The notes beneath the pieces were generated by a model, which ran no database searches, was not told the origin of the DNA, and saw only the letters and a program-made list of their open reading frames with translations. A stretch of 64,000 nt of DNA, taken from NCBI RefSeq assembly GCF_004341365.1, contig NZ_SLXH01000002.1:62001-126000 (forward strand). The letters run 5' to 3'. The number at the start of each line of letters is the position of its first letter. The stretch's first letter is position 1. Source of the DNA: Simplicispira metamorpha (GTDB lineage: Bacteria > Pseudomonadota > Gammaproteobacteria > Burkholderiales > Burkholderiaceae_C). The translations under genes and the position numbers were made by a program. Of this stretch, positions 21,985 to 29,678 are shown piece by piece.

Positions 21985-22476
21985 ATGCGCAAAATGGTTC
22001 GCAGTGCTGTATTGGTGGGGTCGGTGGTTTTGCTGGGGGCACTGACAGCATGTGCGCCCCAGCGCCATGTGCCTACGGGCTATCCGGCCACCGCTACGCC
22101 ATACCCTGCGTCTGCGTCTGCGGCTGTGGGCACCGAATATGGCCGCGTTCACCAGATTGAGGTGCTGCCGGGCCGCCAGCGCGCACAGACCAGCGGCGCC
22201 GGTGCGGTGATCGGTGCGGTGGTGGGTGGTGTGCTGGGTAATCAGGTGGGACGGGGCAGCGGCAGGGCCGCAGCCACCGCCGTGGGTGTGATTGGCGGTG
22301 CAGTGGCTGGCAACGCTATTGAGGGCAGCAGCGGTGGCACTGGTGCCGACCAGAGTTATCGCCTGACCATACAGTTTGACCGGGGCGGTTACCGCGCCTA
22401 CGACGTGGGCTCGGTGGGCGATTTGCGCACTGGCGACCGCGTGCGCGTGTACAACGGCCAAATCTCGCGCTACTGA
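21985..22476 (+). CDS. Outer-membrane lipoprotein with glycine-zipper domain (SlyB/Rick_17kDa type)
   Basis: A 163-residue lipoprotein. The signal peptide ends in a lipobox, LTAC, with the lipidated Cys at residue 23. A glycine-zipper segment at about 70-110 (GAVIGAVVGGVLGNQVGRGSG, then GVIGGAVAGNAIEG; written in two parts) is followed by a small beta domain ending QFDRGGYRAYDVG...GDRVRVYNGQI. This is the layout of SlyB/PcpB proteins, which stabilise the outer membrane. AAGGAG at 21974-21979 sits five bases ahead of the ATG. It is a single gene between dut and the convergent slyD. Confidence 0.9.
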   Translation: MRKMVRSAVLVGSVVLLGALTACAPQRHVPTGYPATATPYPASASAAVGTEYGRVHQIEVLPGRQRAQTSGAGAVIGAVVGGVLGNQVGRGSGRAAATAVGVIGGAVAGNAIEGSSGGTGADQSYRLTIQFDRGGYRAYDVGSVGDLRTGDRVRVYNGQISRY

Positions 22477-22489
22477 GCACACTGCCATA

Positions 22490-22517
22490 CGCGCCGCCGC
22501 TACTTGGTGGTGGCGCG
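22490..22517. terminator. Possible bidirectional terminator hairpin
   Basis: CGCGCCGCC pairs with GGTGGCGCG (one G-T pair) across a short loop, with a short T stretch a few bases beyond. It sits between convergent genes ending at 22476 and 22532. Confidence 0.45.
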
Positions 22518-22531
22518 CGGTACGGTAGTTT

Positions 22532-23056
22532 TCAGTGCAGCAAGTCGTTGCCGGGGGCTTGGGGCTGGATGCGGAAGAAGCCCGTGCCTGCACTGCCCTG
22601 ACCAATTTCCGCTTCAGTGGCTTCGCGCACGCCACAGACCTTCAGGTGCAGCCGGATGGCGATGCCTGCCAGCGGGTGGTTGCCATCCAGCACTACATGC
22701 TCGGGGTAAATTTCTGACACTGTGTAGAGCACGTCGCGCGGCGCATCGGGGTTGGAGCCTGTGGGCAGTGCGTTGCCCTCCAGCACCATGCCCTCTTCCA
22801 GTTCCAACGGGAACAGTGTCCGGGGCTCCAGAAAAATCAATTGGTCGTTGTAGTCACCAAAGGCTTCTTCGGGTTCTATGTGCAATGACAGCGTTGCACC
22901 CTCGGTGTGGCCCTGCAAGGCCTCCTCGATGCGGCCCAGCAGGTCAGTGCCGCCTACCAAAAATTCCACTGGCTCATCGAGTATGTCCAGTTCCTCGCCC
23001 AAAGTGTCGGTGAGCGTCCAGGTCAGTGCGACCACGCATTGTTCTGTGATTTCCAT
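22532..23056 (-). CDS. slyD: FKBP-type peptidyl-prolyl isomerase, SlyD-like
   Basis: A 174-residue cytoplasmic prolyl isomerase/chaperone. The FKBP core is seen in the start EITEQCVVALTWTLTD, the PVEFLVGGTDLLGRIEEAL block and the PEEAFGDYNDQLI block. The middle insert (about 72-120) corresponds to the IF chaperone domain, and DGNHPLAGIAIRLHLKV closes the FKBP fold. Unlike E. coli SlyD it has no His/Cys-rich metal-binding tail; the end is a short neutral segment. The ATG at 23054-23056 is the standard start. It is divergent from the oxygenase gene, 52 bp apart. Confidence 0.93.
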   Translation of the reverse strand: MEITEQCVVALTWTLTDTLGEELDILDEPVEFLVGGTDLLGRIEEALQGHTEGATLSLHIEPEEAFGDYNDQLIFLEPRTLFPLELEEGMVLEGNALPTGSNPDAPRDVLYTVSEIYPEHVVLDGNHPLAGIAIRLHLKVCGVREATEAEIGQGSAGTGFFRIQPQAPGNDLLH

Positions 23057-23108
23057 AGGAGAATTGTCGCAGTTTGACCAATGGCCCTTTGCCGGGCGGA
23101 GCCGTTTC

Positions 23109-24245
23109 ATGGATACAAAGCAACCCCTCGCCCTGTTGGGCGGACTTACCCCGGCCCAGTTCATGCGCCACCATTGGCAGAAAAAACCCCTGCTGGTGCG
23201 CCAGGCCATCCCCGGTTTTACGGCGCCGTTGCCACGCGCCGATTTGTTTGCGCTGGCTGGCCAGGAGGGCGTGGAGTCGCGCTTGGTGCAGCAGACGGAC
23301 GATGTCTGGAAGTTGCAGCACGGCCCCTTCGCGCGCCGGGCCTTGCCGCCGCTGCAACGGCCCGACTGGACGCTGTTGGTGCAGGGCGTGGATCTGCACA
23401 ACGACAGCGTGCATGCGCTGATGCAGCAGTTCCGCTTTGTGCCCGATGCGCGCCTGGACGATGTGATGATCAGCTACGCCAGCGATGGTGGCGGCGTGGG
23501 CCCGCACTTTGACAGCTACGATGTGTTTTTGCTGCAAGCCCACGGTCAGCGGCGCTGGCGCATCGGCAGACAAAAAAACCTGTCATTGCGCGACGATGTG
23601 CCGATGAAAATTTTGTCGCACTTTGAGCCCGAAGAAGAATACGTGCTGGAGCCCGGCGACATGCTTTACCTGCCCCCACGCTGGGCGCACGATGGCATTG
23701 CCCAGGGCGAGTGCATGACCTACTCGGTAGGCTTTCGCGTGCCCGAGCGCACTGATCTGGCGCAAGAGCTGCTGGTGCGTCTGGCCGACGAAGACGACGG
23801 CGCCACGGCTGCACTGCTGTACCGCGATGCCAAGCAGCCCGCCGTGGCGCAGCCCGCAGAAATCCCCGCCACTTTGCAGGAATTTGCCCGCGATGCGTTG
23901 CAACGTGCTCTGGCGCAGCCCCGCGCCCTGGAGCGGGCTTTGGGCGAATACCTGACCGAACCCAAGTTCAACGTCTGGTTTGAGCCTGGCCCCGAGGGCG
24001 TGCTGCTGGAGCAGGCGGTGCTGGATCGGCGCACGCGCATGATGTACGACGCTGACCATGTCTTCATCAACGGTGAAAGCTACCGCGCTGCCGGACGCGA
24101 CGCCACCCTGATGCGCCAGCTGGCCGACCAGCGCACACTGGGCCCGCGAGATCTGGCCCGGGCCAGCGATGGCGCACTGGAATTGCTGTCGTCGTGGTGC
24201 GACGCGGGCTGGATGCACGCACAAAAACCCAGCCCGGGGCGTTGA
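23109..24245 (+). CDS. JmjC/cupin ribosomal oxygenase (RoxA/YcfD-like)
   Basis: A 378-residue 2-oxoglutarate/Fe(II) oxygenase. The JmjC core carries the iron triad: HxD in GVGPHFDSYDVFLLQ and the distal His in LPPRWAHDGIA. The N-terminus (FMRHHWQKKPLLVRQAIPGF) and YVLEPGDMLYLPPRW are typical of E. coli YcfD/RoxA, which hydroxylates an Arg of ribosomal protein uL16. A C-terminal winged-helix dimerisation region follows (about 255-378). The ATG at 23109 is preferred; a longer frame overlaps the divergent slyD gene. The next gene starts two bases after the stop, so they are co-transcribed. Confidence 0.93.
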   Translation: MDTKQPLALLGGLTPAQFMRHHWQKKPLLVRQAIPGFTAPLPRADLFALAGQEGVESRLVQQTDDVWKLQHGPFARRALPPLQRPDWTLLVQGVDLHNDSVHALMQQFRFVPDARLDDVMISYASDGGGVGPHFDSYDVFLLQAHGQRRWRIGRQKNLSLRDDVPMKILSHFEPEEEYVLEPGDMLYLPPRWAHDGIAQGECMTYSVGFRVPERTDLAQELLVRLADEDDGATAALLYRDAKQPAVAQPAEIPATLQEFARDALQRALAQPRALERALGEYLTEPKFNVWFEPGPEGVLLEQAVLDRRTRMMYDADHVFINGESYRAAGRDATLMRQLADQRTLGPRDLARASDGALELLSSWCDAGWMHAQKPSPGR

Positions 24246-24247
24246 CT

Positions 24248-24760
24248 ATGGAGGCGCCACAGGATGTGCCTGCCCCCGCGCTGTTGCAGGGGCGTTTCAG
24301 TGGCCGTGAGGTGTTCCAGCAGGCCGTGCGCGACGCTTTTGCCACCGCTGCCCGCGATGGTTGGAGCGACATCATCCTCAGTGATGCCAATTTTCATGAC
24401 TGGCCGTTGGGCGAGCGTGCCGTGATTGAGTCGCTACAGGCCTGGGCCCGCACCGGGCGGCGCATGACGCTGCTGGCGTGCAGCTACGACGACGTGGTGC
24501 GGCGGCACGCGCGCTTTGTGCGTTGGCGCGGCGTCTGGGACCATATCCTCACCTGCCGCCGTTGTCCGGGAGGCGATCTGCTGGATATTCCCAGCGCCAT
24601 CTGGTCGCCCGGCTGGGTGCTGCAACGCCTTGATTCTGAGCGTTGTGTGGGCGTAGCGGGCAGCGAACCCGAGCGGCGCGTGCTGCTGCGTGAAACCTTG
24701 AATGAATGGCTGCGCAATAAAAGCGTGCCCGGCTTTGCCGCCACCACTTTGGGGTTGTAA
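24248..24760 (+). CDS. Uncharacterised protein in an operon with the ribosomal oxygenase
   Basis: A 170-residue soluble protein that I cannot place in a family. It has a clear alpha/beta look: an N-terminal helix, IILSDANFHDWPLG as a probable strand-loop, a MTLLACSYDDVVRRHARFVRWRG block, and a CRRC pair (ILTCRRCPGGD) that might bind metal. The C-terminal half has several Trp and a LLRETLNEWLRN helix. The start at 24248 follows the oxygenase stop by two bases, so the pair is translationally linked. A role with the oxygenase or its substrate is plausible, but no more can be said. Confidence 0.75.
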   Translation: MEAPQDVPAPALLQGRFSGREVFQQAVRDAFATAARDGWSDIILSDANFHDWPLGERAVIESLQAWARTGRRMTLLACSYDDVVRRHARFVRWRGVWDHILTCRRCPGGDLLDIPSAIWSPGWVLQRLDSERCVGVAGSEPERRVLLRETLNEWLRNKSVPGFAATTLGL

Positions 24761-24858
24761 CCACGGTGGCTGCGCGGCACCTTGAGAGGCATAAGTGGTG
24801 CCTTGAAAGGTGTCAGTCAATTGCAACGGTTCACGTTCTCCGGCCCTTGTTGGTGTTA

Positions 24859-24886
24859 TTCACTATTGACGAATACACAATATAAT
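24859..24886 (+). promoter_or_regulatory. Candidate promoter of the alanine-rich lipoprotein gene
   Basis: A perfect -10, TATAAT, at 24881-24886 with TTCACT at 24859-24864 as a weak -35, 16 bases apart. This would give a leader of about 110 bases before the ATG at 25005. The surrounding 24761-25004 is AT-richer than the rest of the window and holds no gene. Confidence 0.4.
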
Positions 24887-25004
24887 CACCGGCTGATTTA
24901 AGTAAGCCGCAAGCAATTGCACAATCTGCCAAAGCGTAGCCGGGCTGAAAGAGGCTTGACGTTGCGGCATCCCCCATTTTGACTGTCCAACTAGGAAAAC
25001 TGAA

Positions 25005-25346
25005 ATGAACAAGACCCTTGTCATCGCCTCCCTGATCGCTGCCGCTGCCCTGGCTGCCTGCGGCAAAAAAGAAGAACCCGCTCCTGCTCCCGCACCCGCT
25101 CCCGTGGAAGCGCCAGCTCCCGCACCAGCACCTGCTGCTGAAGCCGCACCTGCCGCTGCTGCTGCTGCTGACGCCGCTGCTGGCGCTGCAAGCGCCGCTG
25201 GTGATGCCGCTCAAGCTGCTGGCAATGCTGCAGCTGGTGCTGCCAACGCTGCTGGCGATGCCGCTGCTGCTGCTGGCGATGCCGCCAAAGCTGCTGCTGA
25301 CGCCGCTGCTGCCGCTGCCGCAGGCGCCGCTTCTGCTGCCAAGTAA
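25005..25346 (+). CDS. Small alanine-rich lipoprotein with periodic polar residues
   Basis: A 113-residue secreted lipoprotein. The signal peptide ends in the lipobox LAAC with Cys19 as the lipidated residue, followed by KKEE. Residues 25-45 are Pro-Ala repeats. From about 50 to the end it is nearly all Ala with Gly, and the few polar residues fall in a regular pattern (D56, S63, D67, N74, N81, D85, D92, D99), spaced 7 or 4. This predicts a long, thin amphipathic helix reminiscent of Lpp-type spacers. Its codon use is unusual for the window (many GCT where neighbours use GCC/GCG), and a strong terminator follows, both pointing to high expression. No function is known to me. Confidence 0.82.
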   Translation: MNKTLVIASLIAAAALAACGKKEEPAPAPAPAPVEAPAPAPAPAAEAAPAAAAAADAAAGAASAAGDAAQAAGNAAAGAANAAGDAAAAAGDAAKAAADAAAAAAAGAASAAK

Positions 25347-25390
25347 TTAATGTCTTGAGTCTCGGGGTTTGCACCCCGGGACTGCAAAGC

Positions 25391-25425
25391 AAAAGCCCCG
25401 CACCTTTTGGATGCGGGGCTTTTTT
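25391..25425. terminator. Strong bidirectional Rho-independent terminator
   Basis: GCCCCGCA (25395-25402) pairs with TGCGGGGC (25412-25419), flanked by AAAA on the left and TTTTTT on the right, so it can work on both strands. It separates the lipoprotein gene from the convergent bamC. A second small hairpin (CGGGG...CCCCG) lies just ahead, near 25363-25378. Confidence 0.92.
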
Positions 25426-25441
25426 ACGTGCGTACTGCGCT

Positions 25442-26536
25442 TTACTTCAGGTCATCGGCCAGCACGCGCACGATGTTCTCGGCGTTGGCAGAGGTTTCCG
25501 GTGTTCCCGAAGCGTTGAGAACCGAGACAGTAGAGGCTTCGCCCTCGCTGCGCACAACGATGCGGTATTTGAGCGGTGGTGTTGCCGCTGGCGCACCACT
25601 GAACAGCTTGCTGAAAAATCCCGGTTCTTTTTTGTCTGTGCCTGGGGCCACGTAGCGGACAAAGTAAACACCCTGGCTGCGGTCGCGGTCTTCGACCGTG
25701 AAGCCGGTGCGATCCAGCGCCAGACCCACGCGGCGCCAGGCACGGTCAAAGCCTTCAGCCAACTGCACCACCGGCACATTGTTGACCGTGGCCACGCGCG
25801 CTGCTGCCGGGCGCTGTACCGATGCAGCCACCACGGCTTTGGCTTGCTCCTGGCTGGCACCCAGTTTGACCATCATGCGGCGCAGAAATTCGGTTTCCAG
25901 CTCCGGGTCTACGGGCCGGGCTTGCCAGACGGTGGCGTCTTTGGCGCTGCTGCTGTAGACCTCGGCCATACCCCGGTGGCTGACATAGATTTCCGTGCCA
26001 CCGCTGGCGTTGCGCTCCAGGCGGGTGCGGAACTTGTCACGCTCGCCCGTGGAGTAGAGCGAATCGAGCACTTTGCCCAGCGTGGCGCGGATGATGTCTT
26101 GCGGGATCTTGGCGCGGTTTTCGGCCCAGTCGGTTTCCATGATGCCCAGGTTGGATTGGTCCAGCATCAGGGTAAAGCCGTTTTCCAGCCAGAACTCACG
26201 TACCGGCTCCCAGAGTTTGTCAGCGGGGCGGTTGACCACCAGCCAGCGCTGGTTGCCCGCGCGTTCGATGCGCACATCGCCCAGGCTGTCGATGGCTGCG
26301 CTGGGGCCTGAGGGCTGCACCGCCTGGCCCGCTTGCAGCGCATTGGCCGAAACCACTGCGCCGGGCGTGGCGTAGCGCGTCTCGCGCGAGAGCTGTTGCA
26401 GGTCGGGCGGCACTTCCAGCGTCGAGCCTTTGCTGGCGCTCTTGTAGTCGATCTTGTCGCCCTCCAGCGCAGAGCAGGCGGACAGGGCAAGGGTCAGGCC
26501 AAGCAGGCCCAGTCGTGCAGTAGGGGGCAGGTTCAC
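25442..26536 (-). CDS. bamC: Outer-membrane assembly lipoprotein BamC
   Basis: A 364-residue lipoprotein of the BAM complex, which inserts beta-barrel proteins in the outer membrane. The signal peptide ends LSAC, with lipidated Cys at about residue 18. The next segment, KIDYKSASKGSTLEVPPDL, is the conserved unstructured region that binds BamD. Two helix-grip domains follow. I chose the GTG at 26534-26536 because AAGGA lies just ahead and it gives a clean signal peptide; longer frames reach into dapA. The dapA-bamC order is the standard proteobacterial pair. Confidence 0.92.
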   Translation of the reverse strand: MNLPPTARLGLLGLTLALSACSALEGDKIDYKSASKGSTLEVPPDLQQLSRETRYATPGAVVSANALQAGQAVQPSGPSAAIDSLGDVRIERAGNQRWLVVNRPADKLWEPVREFWLENGFTLMLDQSNLGIMETDWAENRAKIPQDIIRATLGKVLDSLYSTGERDKFRTRLERNASGGTEIYVSHRGMAEVYSSSAKDATVWQARPVDPELETEFLRRMMVKLGASQEQAKAVVAASVQRPAAARVATVNNVPVVQLAEGFDRAWRRVGLALDRTGFTVEDRDRSQGVYFVRYVAPGTDKKEPGFFSKLFSGAPAATPPLKYRIVVRSEGEASTVSVLNASGTPETSANAENIVRVLADDLK

Positions 26537-26583
26537 GCAGAAATCCTTGGAAATACTGGCGGTGGTGGTGACGTGGGCGGGGT

Positions 26584-27480
26584 TTACAGCAGGCCGCTGG
26601 CGCGCAGCGCGCCTTCGACCACCGCTTCGTTGCTGGCGGCAAGGGGTGTCATGGGCAGGCGCAGGGTGCCGCCGCACAGGCCCATGCGGGCCATGGCCCA
26701 CTTCACGGGAATGGGGTTGGCTTCGACAAACAGGTGCTTGTGTACGGGCATGAGCTGGAACTGGATTTCCATGGCACGGCGGGCATCACCGGCCAGGGCA
26801 GCAGCGCACAGCTCGCTCATCAGGCGCGGCGCCACGTTGGCGGTGACGCTGATGTTGCCGTGGCCACCGCACAGCATCAGGGCCACGGCGGTGGGGTCAT
26901 CGCCCGAGTACACGGCAAAGTTTTTCGGCAGGTCACGGATCAGCCACTGCGCGCGCTCGATGTTGCCCGTGGCCTCCTTGATGCCGATGATGCCGGGCAC
27001 CTGGGCCAGGCGCAGCACCGTGTCGTGCAGCATGTCTGCCACCGAGCGGCCAGGCACGTTGTAGAGCACGATGGGCAGGTCGCCCGTGGCCTCGGCAATG
27101 GCCTTGAAGTGCTGGTACTGGCCTTCTTGCGTGGGCTTGTTGTAGTAAGGCACGACCTGCAACTGGCTGTCGGCGCCGACCTTTTTGGCGAACTGGGCCA
27201 GCTCGATGGCTTCGCGCGTGGAGTTGGCACCGCAGCCGGCCATGATGGGCACGCGCTTGGCAGCCTGTTCGACGGCGACGCGGATGATTTCGCAGTGTTC
27301 TTCGACGTTCACCGTGGGCGACTCGCCCGTGGTGCCCACCACGCCGATGCAGTCGGTGCCCTCGGCGATGTGCCAGTCGATCAGTTTGCGAAGTTGGGGG
27401 TAGTCCACGCTACCGTCCTCGTGCATGGGGGTGACGAGGGCGACGATGCTGCCGGTGAGAAGGGCGCTTGAAGAGGTCAT
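26584..27480 (-). CDS. dapA: 4-hydroxy-tetrahydrodipicolinate synthase
   Basis: A 298-residue TIM-barrel enzyme that starts the lysine/diaminopimelate branch by condensing pyruvate with aspartate semialdehyde. Motifs: GTTGESPTV with the conserved Thr pair, YYNKPTQEG with the proton-relay Tyr, YNVPGRS with the Arg, and the Schiff-base Lys in [10 protein letters not shown]. Length is normal. It lies 47 bp upstream of bamC on the same strand. Confidence 0.97.
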   Translation of the reverse strand: MTSSSALLTGSIVALVTPMHEDGSVDYPQLRKLIDWHIAEGTDCIGVVGTTGESPTVNVEEHCEIIRVAVEQAAKRVPIMAGCGANSTREAIELAQFAKKVGADSQLQVVPYYNKPTQEGQYQHFKAIAEATGDLPIVLYNVPGRSVADMLHDTVLRLAQVPGIIGIKEATGNIERAQWLIRDLPKNFAVYSGDDPTAVALMLCGGHGNISVTANVAPRLMSELCAAALAGDARRAMEIQFQLMPVHKHLFVEANPIPVKWAMARMGLCGGTLRLPMTPLAASNEAVVEGALRASGLL

Positions 27481-27514
27481 GTCCGTAGTGGTAAACGGTA
27501 AAAGGGCATTCTAA

Positions 27515-28090
27515 CTAGAGCGGGGGCGCCAATGGGTGGCGCGGTGGTGCGCCCGTGTCGGCGTGCGCTGGCACGCGCACGGCGGCAATGCGCTGCACAA
27601 AGCGCTCCGGGGCGTGGAGGTAGCCGTTCTCGTAGGCCACCACGCGCAGCCCCGTGCAGGCGGCGATCAGTTCGCCAGGCTGGAGCAAGAAATCAGGCCG
27701 TGCGGGCCGCCCCACGCTGGCGTTGCCGTGGGCAAAGGTTTCGTAGAGGAGTACGCCGCCTTCGGCCACGCTGGCGAGCAGCGTGGGCAGCAGCGGTCGC
27801 CAGAGGTAGTTGGTGACCACTACGGCGCCAAACTGGCGCCCCGCCAGTGGCCAGGGCGCGCCCTCGATGTCGGCCAGGATGGCCTCGCCCACCTCGCTGG
27901 CCGATTGCACGGCCTGCACGTCGCGGTCAATGCCCGTGACCGGGTGGCCCAGCGCCCGGAACCAGCGCAGGTGCCGCCCCTGGCCACAGGCCACGTCCAG
28001 CACGACCGCGCCCGCAGGCACCAGGTGCGACCAGCGCTGCACCCAGTCCGAGGGTGGCGCTGTACAGGCGAGGGGTGGATTGTTTTTCAC
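27515..28090 (-). CDS. Class I SAM-dependent methyltransferase (small)
   Basis: A 191-residue protein with a compact Rossmann methyltransferase fold. Motif I is VVLDVACGQGRHLRWF (about 30-45), motif II VTGIDRD, and the motif IV region VVVTNYLWRPLLPTLL. It resembles TehB-like or rRNA-type small methyltransferases; the substrate is unknown. The start is probably GTG at 28088-28090. No ribosome binding site is visible because repeat copy J occupies the upstream region. It follows the small membrane protein gene on the same strand. Confidence 0.85.
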   Translation of the reverse strand: MKNNPPLACTAPPSDWVQRWSHLVPAGAVVLDVACGQGRHLRWFRALGHPVTGIDRDVQAVQSASEVGEAILADIEGAPWPLAGRQFGAVVVTNYLWRPLLPTLLASVAEGGVLLYETFAHGNASVGRPARPDFLLQPGELIAACTGLRVVAYENGYLHAPERFVQRIAAVRVPAHADTGAPPRHPLAPPL

Positions 28091-28145
28091 TATGATTTTG
28101 GTAGCTGGTTACGCCCTGTGGGCGTGCATTAAAGCCCTGTTTAAT
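28089..28145 (+). repeat. Dispersed double-hairpin repeat, copy J (diverged)
   Basis: ACTATGATTTTGGTAGC is followed by TGGTTACGCCC, GGGCGTGC and AAAGCCCTGTTT. The layout matches the other copies with more changes. It sits between two minus-strand genes, covering the translation start region of the methyltransferase. Confidence 0.6.
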
Positions 28146-28147
28146 GC

Positions 28148-28321
28148 CTAAAAACAGGCCCACACCTGATCGGCCAGCATCACCATGAATTCTGGCTGTG
28201 TGTAGAGCGCAAACACCGCCAGCAGCGCCAGCACAGCCGCAGCGCCAGCCAAGCGCGCCAGCCAGCGTTTGCGTATGCGTTGGCGGCGGGTGGGCGACAT
28301 GGGTGGAATAGCGATAGACAT
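28148..28321 (-). CDS. Small single-pass membrane protein (57 residues)
   Basis: A short gene on the minus strand encoding 57 residues (50 if the internal ATG at 28298-28300 is used). It has a basic N-terminus (SPTRRQRIRKRW), one membrane segment (ARLAGAAAVLALLAVFALY) and a short tail ending FMVMLADQVWACF. The first ATG lies 16 bp after the MFS gene stop, so it is likely to be translated from the same transcript. The positive-inside rule predicts a cytoplasmic N-terminus. It ends just before repeat copy J. The family is unknown to me. The tail's aromatic and hydrophobic pattern looks non-random, supporting a real gene. Confidence 0.6.
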   Translation of the reverse strand: MSIAIPPMSPTRRQRIRKRWLARLAGAAAVLALLAVFALYTQPEFMVMLADQVWACF

Positions 28322-28336
28322 AAGAAATCAGATCAA

Positions 28337-29557
28337 TCAGGAGGCAGGTTGTGCAGCGTGGCGCTGGATCGGGTGTTCTTTGATGGGCAGGTTGACCAGG
28401 GCGGCCAGCACGCCCAGCGCTATCGAAAGGTACCAGACGATGTCGTAGCTGCCGGTGCGGTCGTACAGGTAGCCGCCCAGCCACACCCCCATGAAGCTGC
28501 CCAACTGGTGGCTGAAGAACACAAACCCGCCCAGCATCGAGAGGTGTTGCACGCCAAAAATCTGCGCCACGGTGGCGTTGGTGGGCGGCACCGTGGACAG
28601 CCACAGCGCCCCGATCACTGCCGAGAACACGTACACCGACAACGGCGTCAGCGGTGCCCACAAAAACAGGCTGATGGCCACCGCCCGCGCGAAATAGATA
28701 AACGACAGGATATGGCGCTTGGGCAGGCGCTGGCCCAGCGTGCCCGCAATGTAGGTGCCAAACACATTGAACAACCCGATCAGCGCCAGCGCGTAGCTGG
28801 CCACCTGGGGCGACAGGCCGTGGTCACGCAGGTAGCTGGGCATGTGTACGCCGATGAACACCACTTGAAAACCGCAGACGAAGTAGCCCGCCGTCAGCAG
28901 CAAAAAGCTGGGGTAGCGGAACGCCTCGGCAATCGCCTGGGCGATGGTCTGCTCGCGCCGCACCGGCGCTGCGCCCTTGAAGCCGGGCTCACGCAGGCCC
29001 AGCGCCAGCGGCACGATCAGCAGCACCATCAGCGCCAGTGCCAGCAATGCCTCTTGCCAGCCCAGCGTGGCAATCAAAAAGCCCTCCACCGGCACCATCA
29101 GAAACTGGCCGAACGAGCCCGCTGCTGCCGCCACGCCCATGGCCCAAGAGCGTTTTTCCGGGGCAATCTGGCGGCCCAGCACGCCGTAGATCACGGCATA
29201 GGTGGTGCCCGCCTGGGCTGCGCCAATCAGCACGCCCGCCGTCAGGGCAAACAGCGTGGGCGTGGGCGACCAGGCCATGCCCGCCAGCCCCAGCCCGTAC
29301 AGCACCGCGCACACCACCAGCACCCGGAACGCGCCAAAACGGTCGGCGGCCATGCCGGCAAAAACACCGATCACGCCCCATGACAGGTTTTGAATCGCCA
29401 TGGCCAGCGCGAACGACTGGCGCGTCCAGCCCATCTCCTGGGTGATCGGTTGCAGCCACAGGCCAAAACCGTGGCGAATGCCCATGGACAACGTGACGAT
29501 GGCGGCGCCGCAAGCCAGCACCTGGAACATAGAAAGTTTGCGCGGTTCGTTTTGCAT
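28337..29557 (-). CDS. Major facilitator superfamily transporter
   Basis: A 406-residue carrier with twelve predicted membrane segments. The N-terminal half has the motif GMAADRFGAFRVL (the MFS loop 2-3 signature). The sequence IVTLSMGIRHGFGLWLQPITQEMGW is characteristic of MFS proteins near the oxalate/formate antiporter and YbfB-type groups, which carry monocarboxylates. The substrate cannot be told from sequence. A small membrane protein gene follows 15 bases after its stop. It is divergent from parE, 121 bp apart. Confidence 0.9.
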   Translation of the reverse strand: MQNEPRKLSMFQVLACGAAIVTLSMGIRHGFGLWLQPITQEMGWTRQSFALAMAIQNLSWGVIGVFAGMAADRFGAFRVLVVCAVLYGLGLAGMAWSPTPTLFALTAGVLIGAAQAGTTYAVIYGVLGRQIAPEKRSWAMGVAAAAGSFGQFLMVPVEGFLIATLGWQEALLALALMVLLIVPLALGLREPGFKGAAPVRREQTIAQAIAEAFRYPSFLLLTAGYFVCGFQVVFIGVHMPSYLRDHGLSPQVASYALALIGLFNVFGTYIAGTLGQRLPKRHILSFIYFARAVAISLFLWAPLTPLSVYVFSAVIGALWLSTVPPTNATVAQIFGVQHLSMLGGFVFFSHQLGSFMGVWLGGYLYDRTGSYDIVWYLSIALGVLAALVNLPIKEHPIQRHAAQPAS

Positions 29558-29678
29558 GGGTCGAATGTAGCGATGGGCAGTGCATTGTGCTTGACGCCTG
29601 CCGGACAGGGCCGGGTGGCTGTGCCAGGGCTGGTTTTATATCCAGTCTTGCGGCAGTGCAGCACTACAATCCGCGCCC

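Noticed and set aside
24866-24886. TTGACG as the -35 of the TATAAT box ahead of the Ala-rich lipoprotein
   Set aside because: The spacing is only nine bases, too short for a sigma-70 promoter; TTCACT at 24859 is a better but weak candidate.
25130-25340. The GCTGCT-rich stretch as a microsatellite or CRISPR-like array
   Set aside because: It is the coding part of the Ala-rich lipoprotein. The triplets are irregular, there are no spacers, and the frame is intact.
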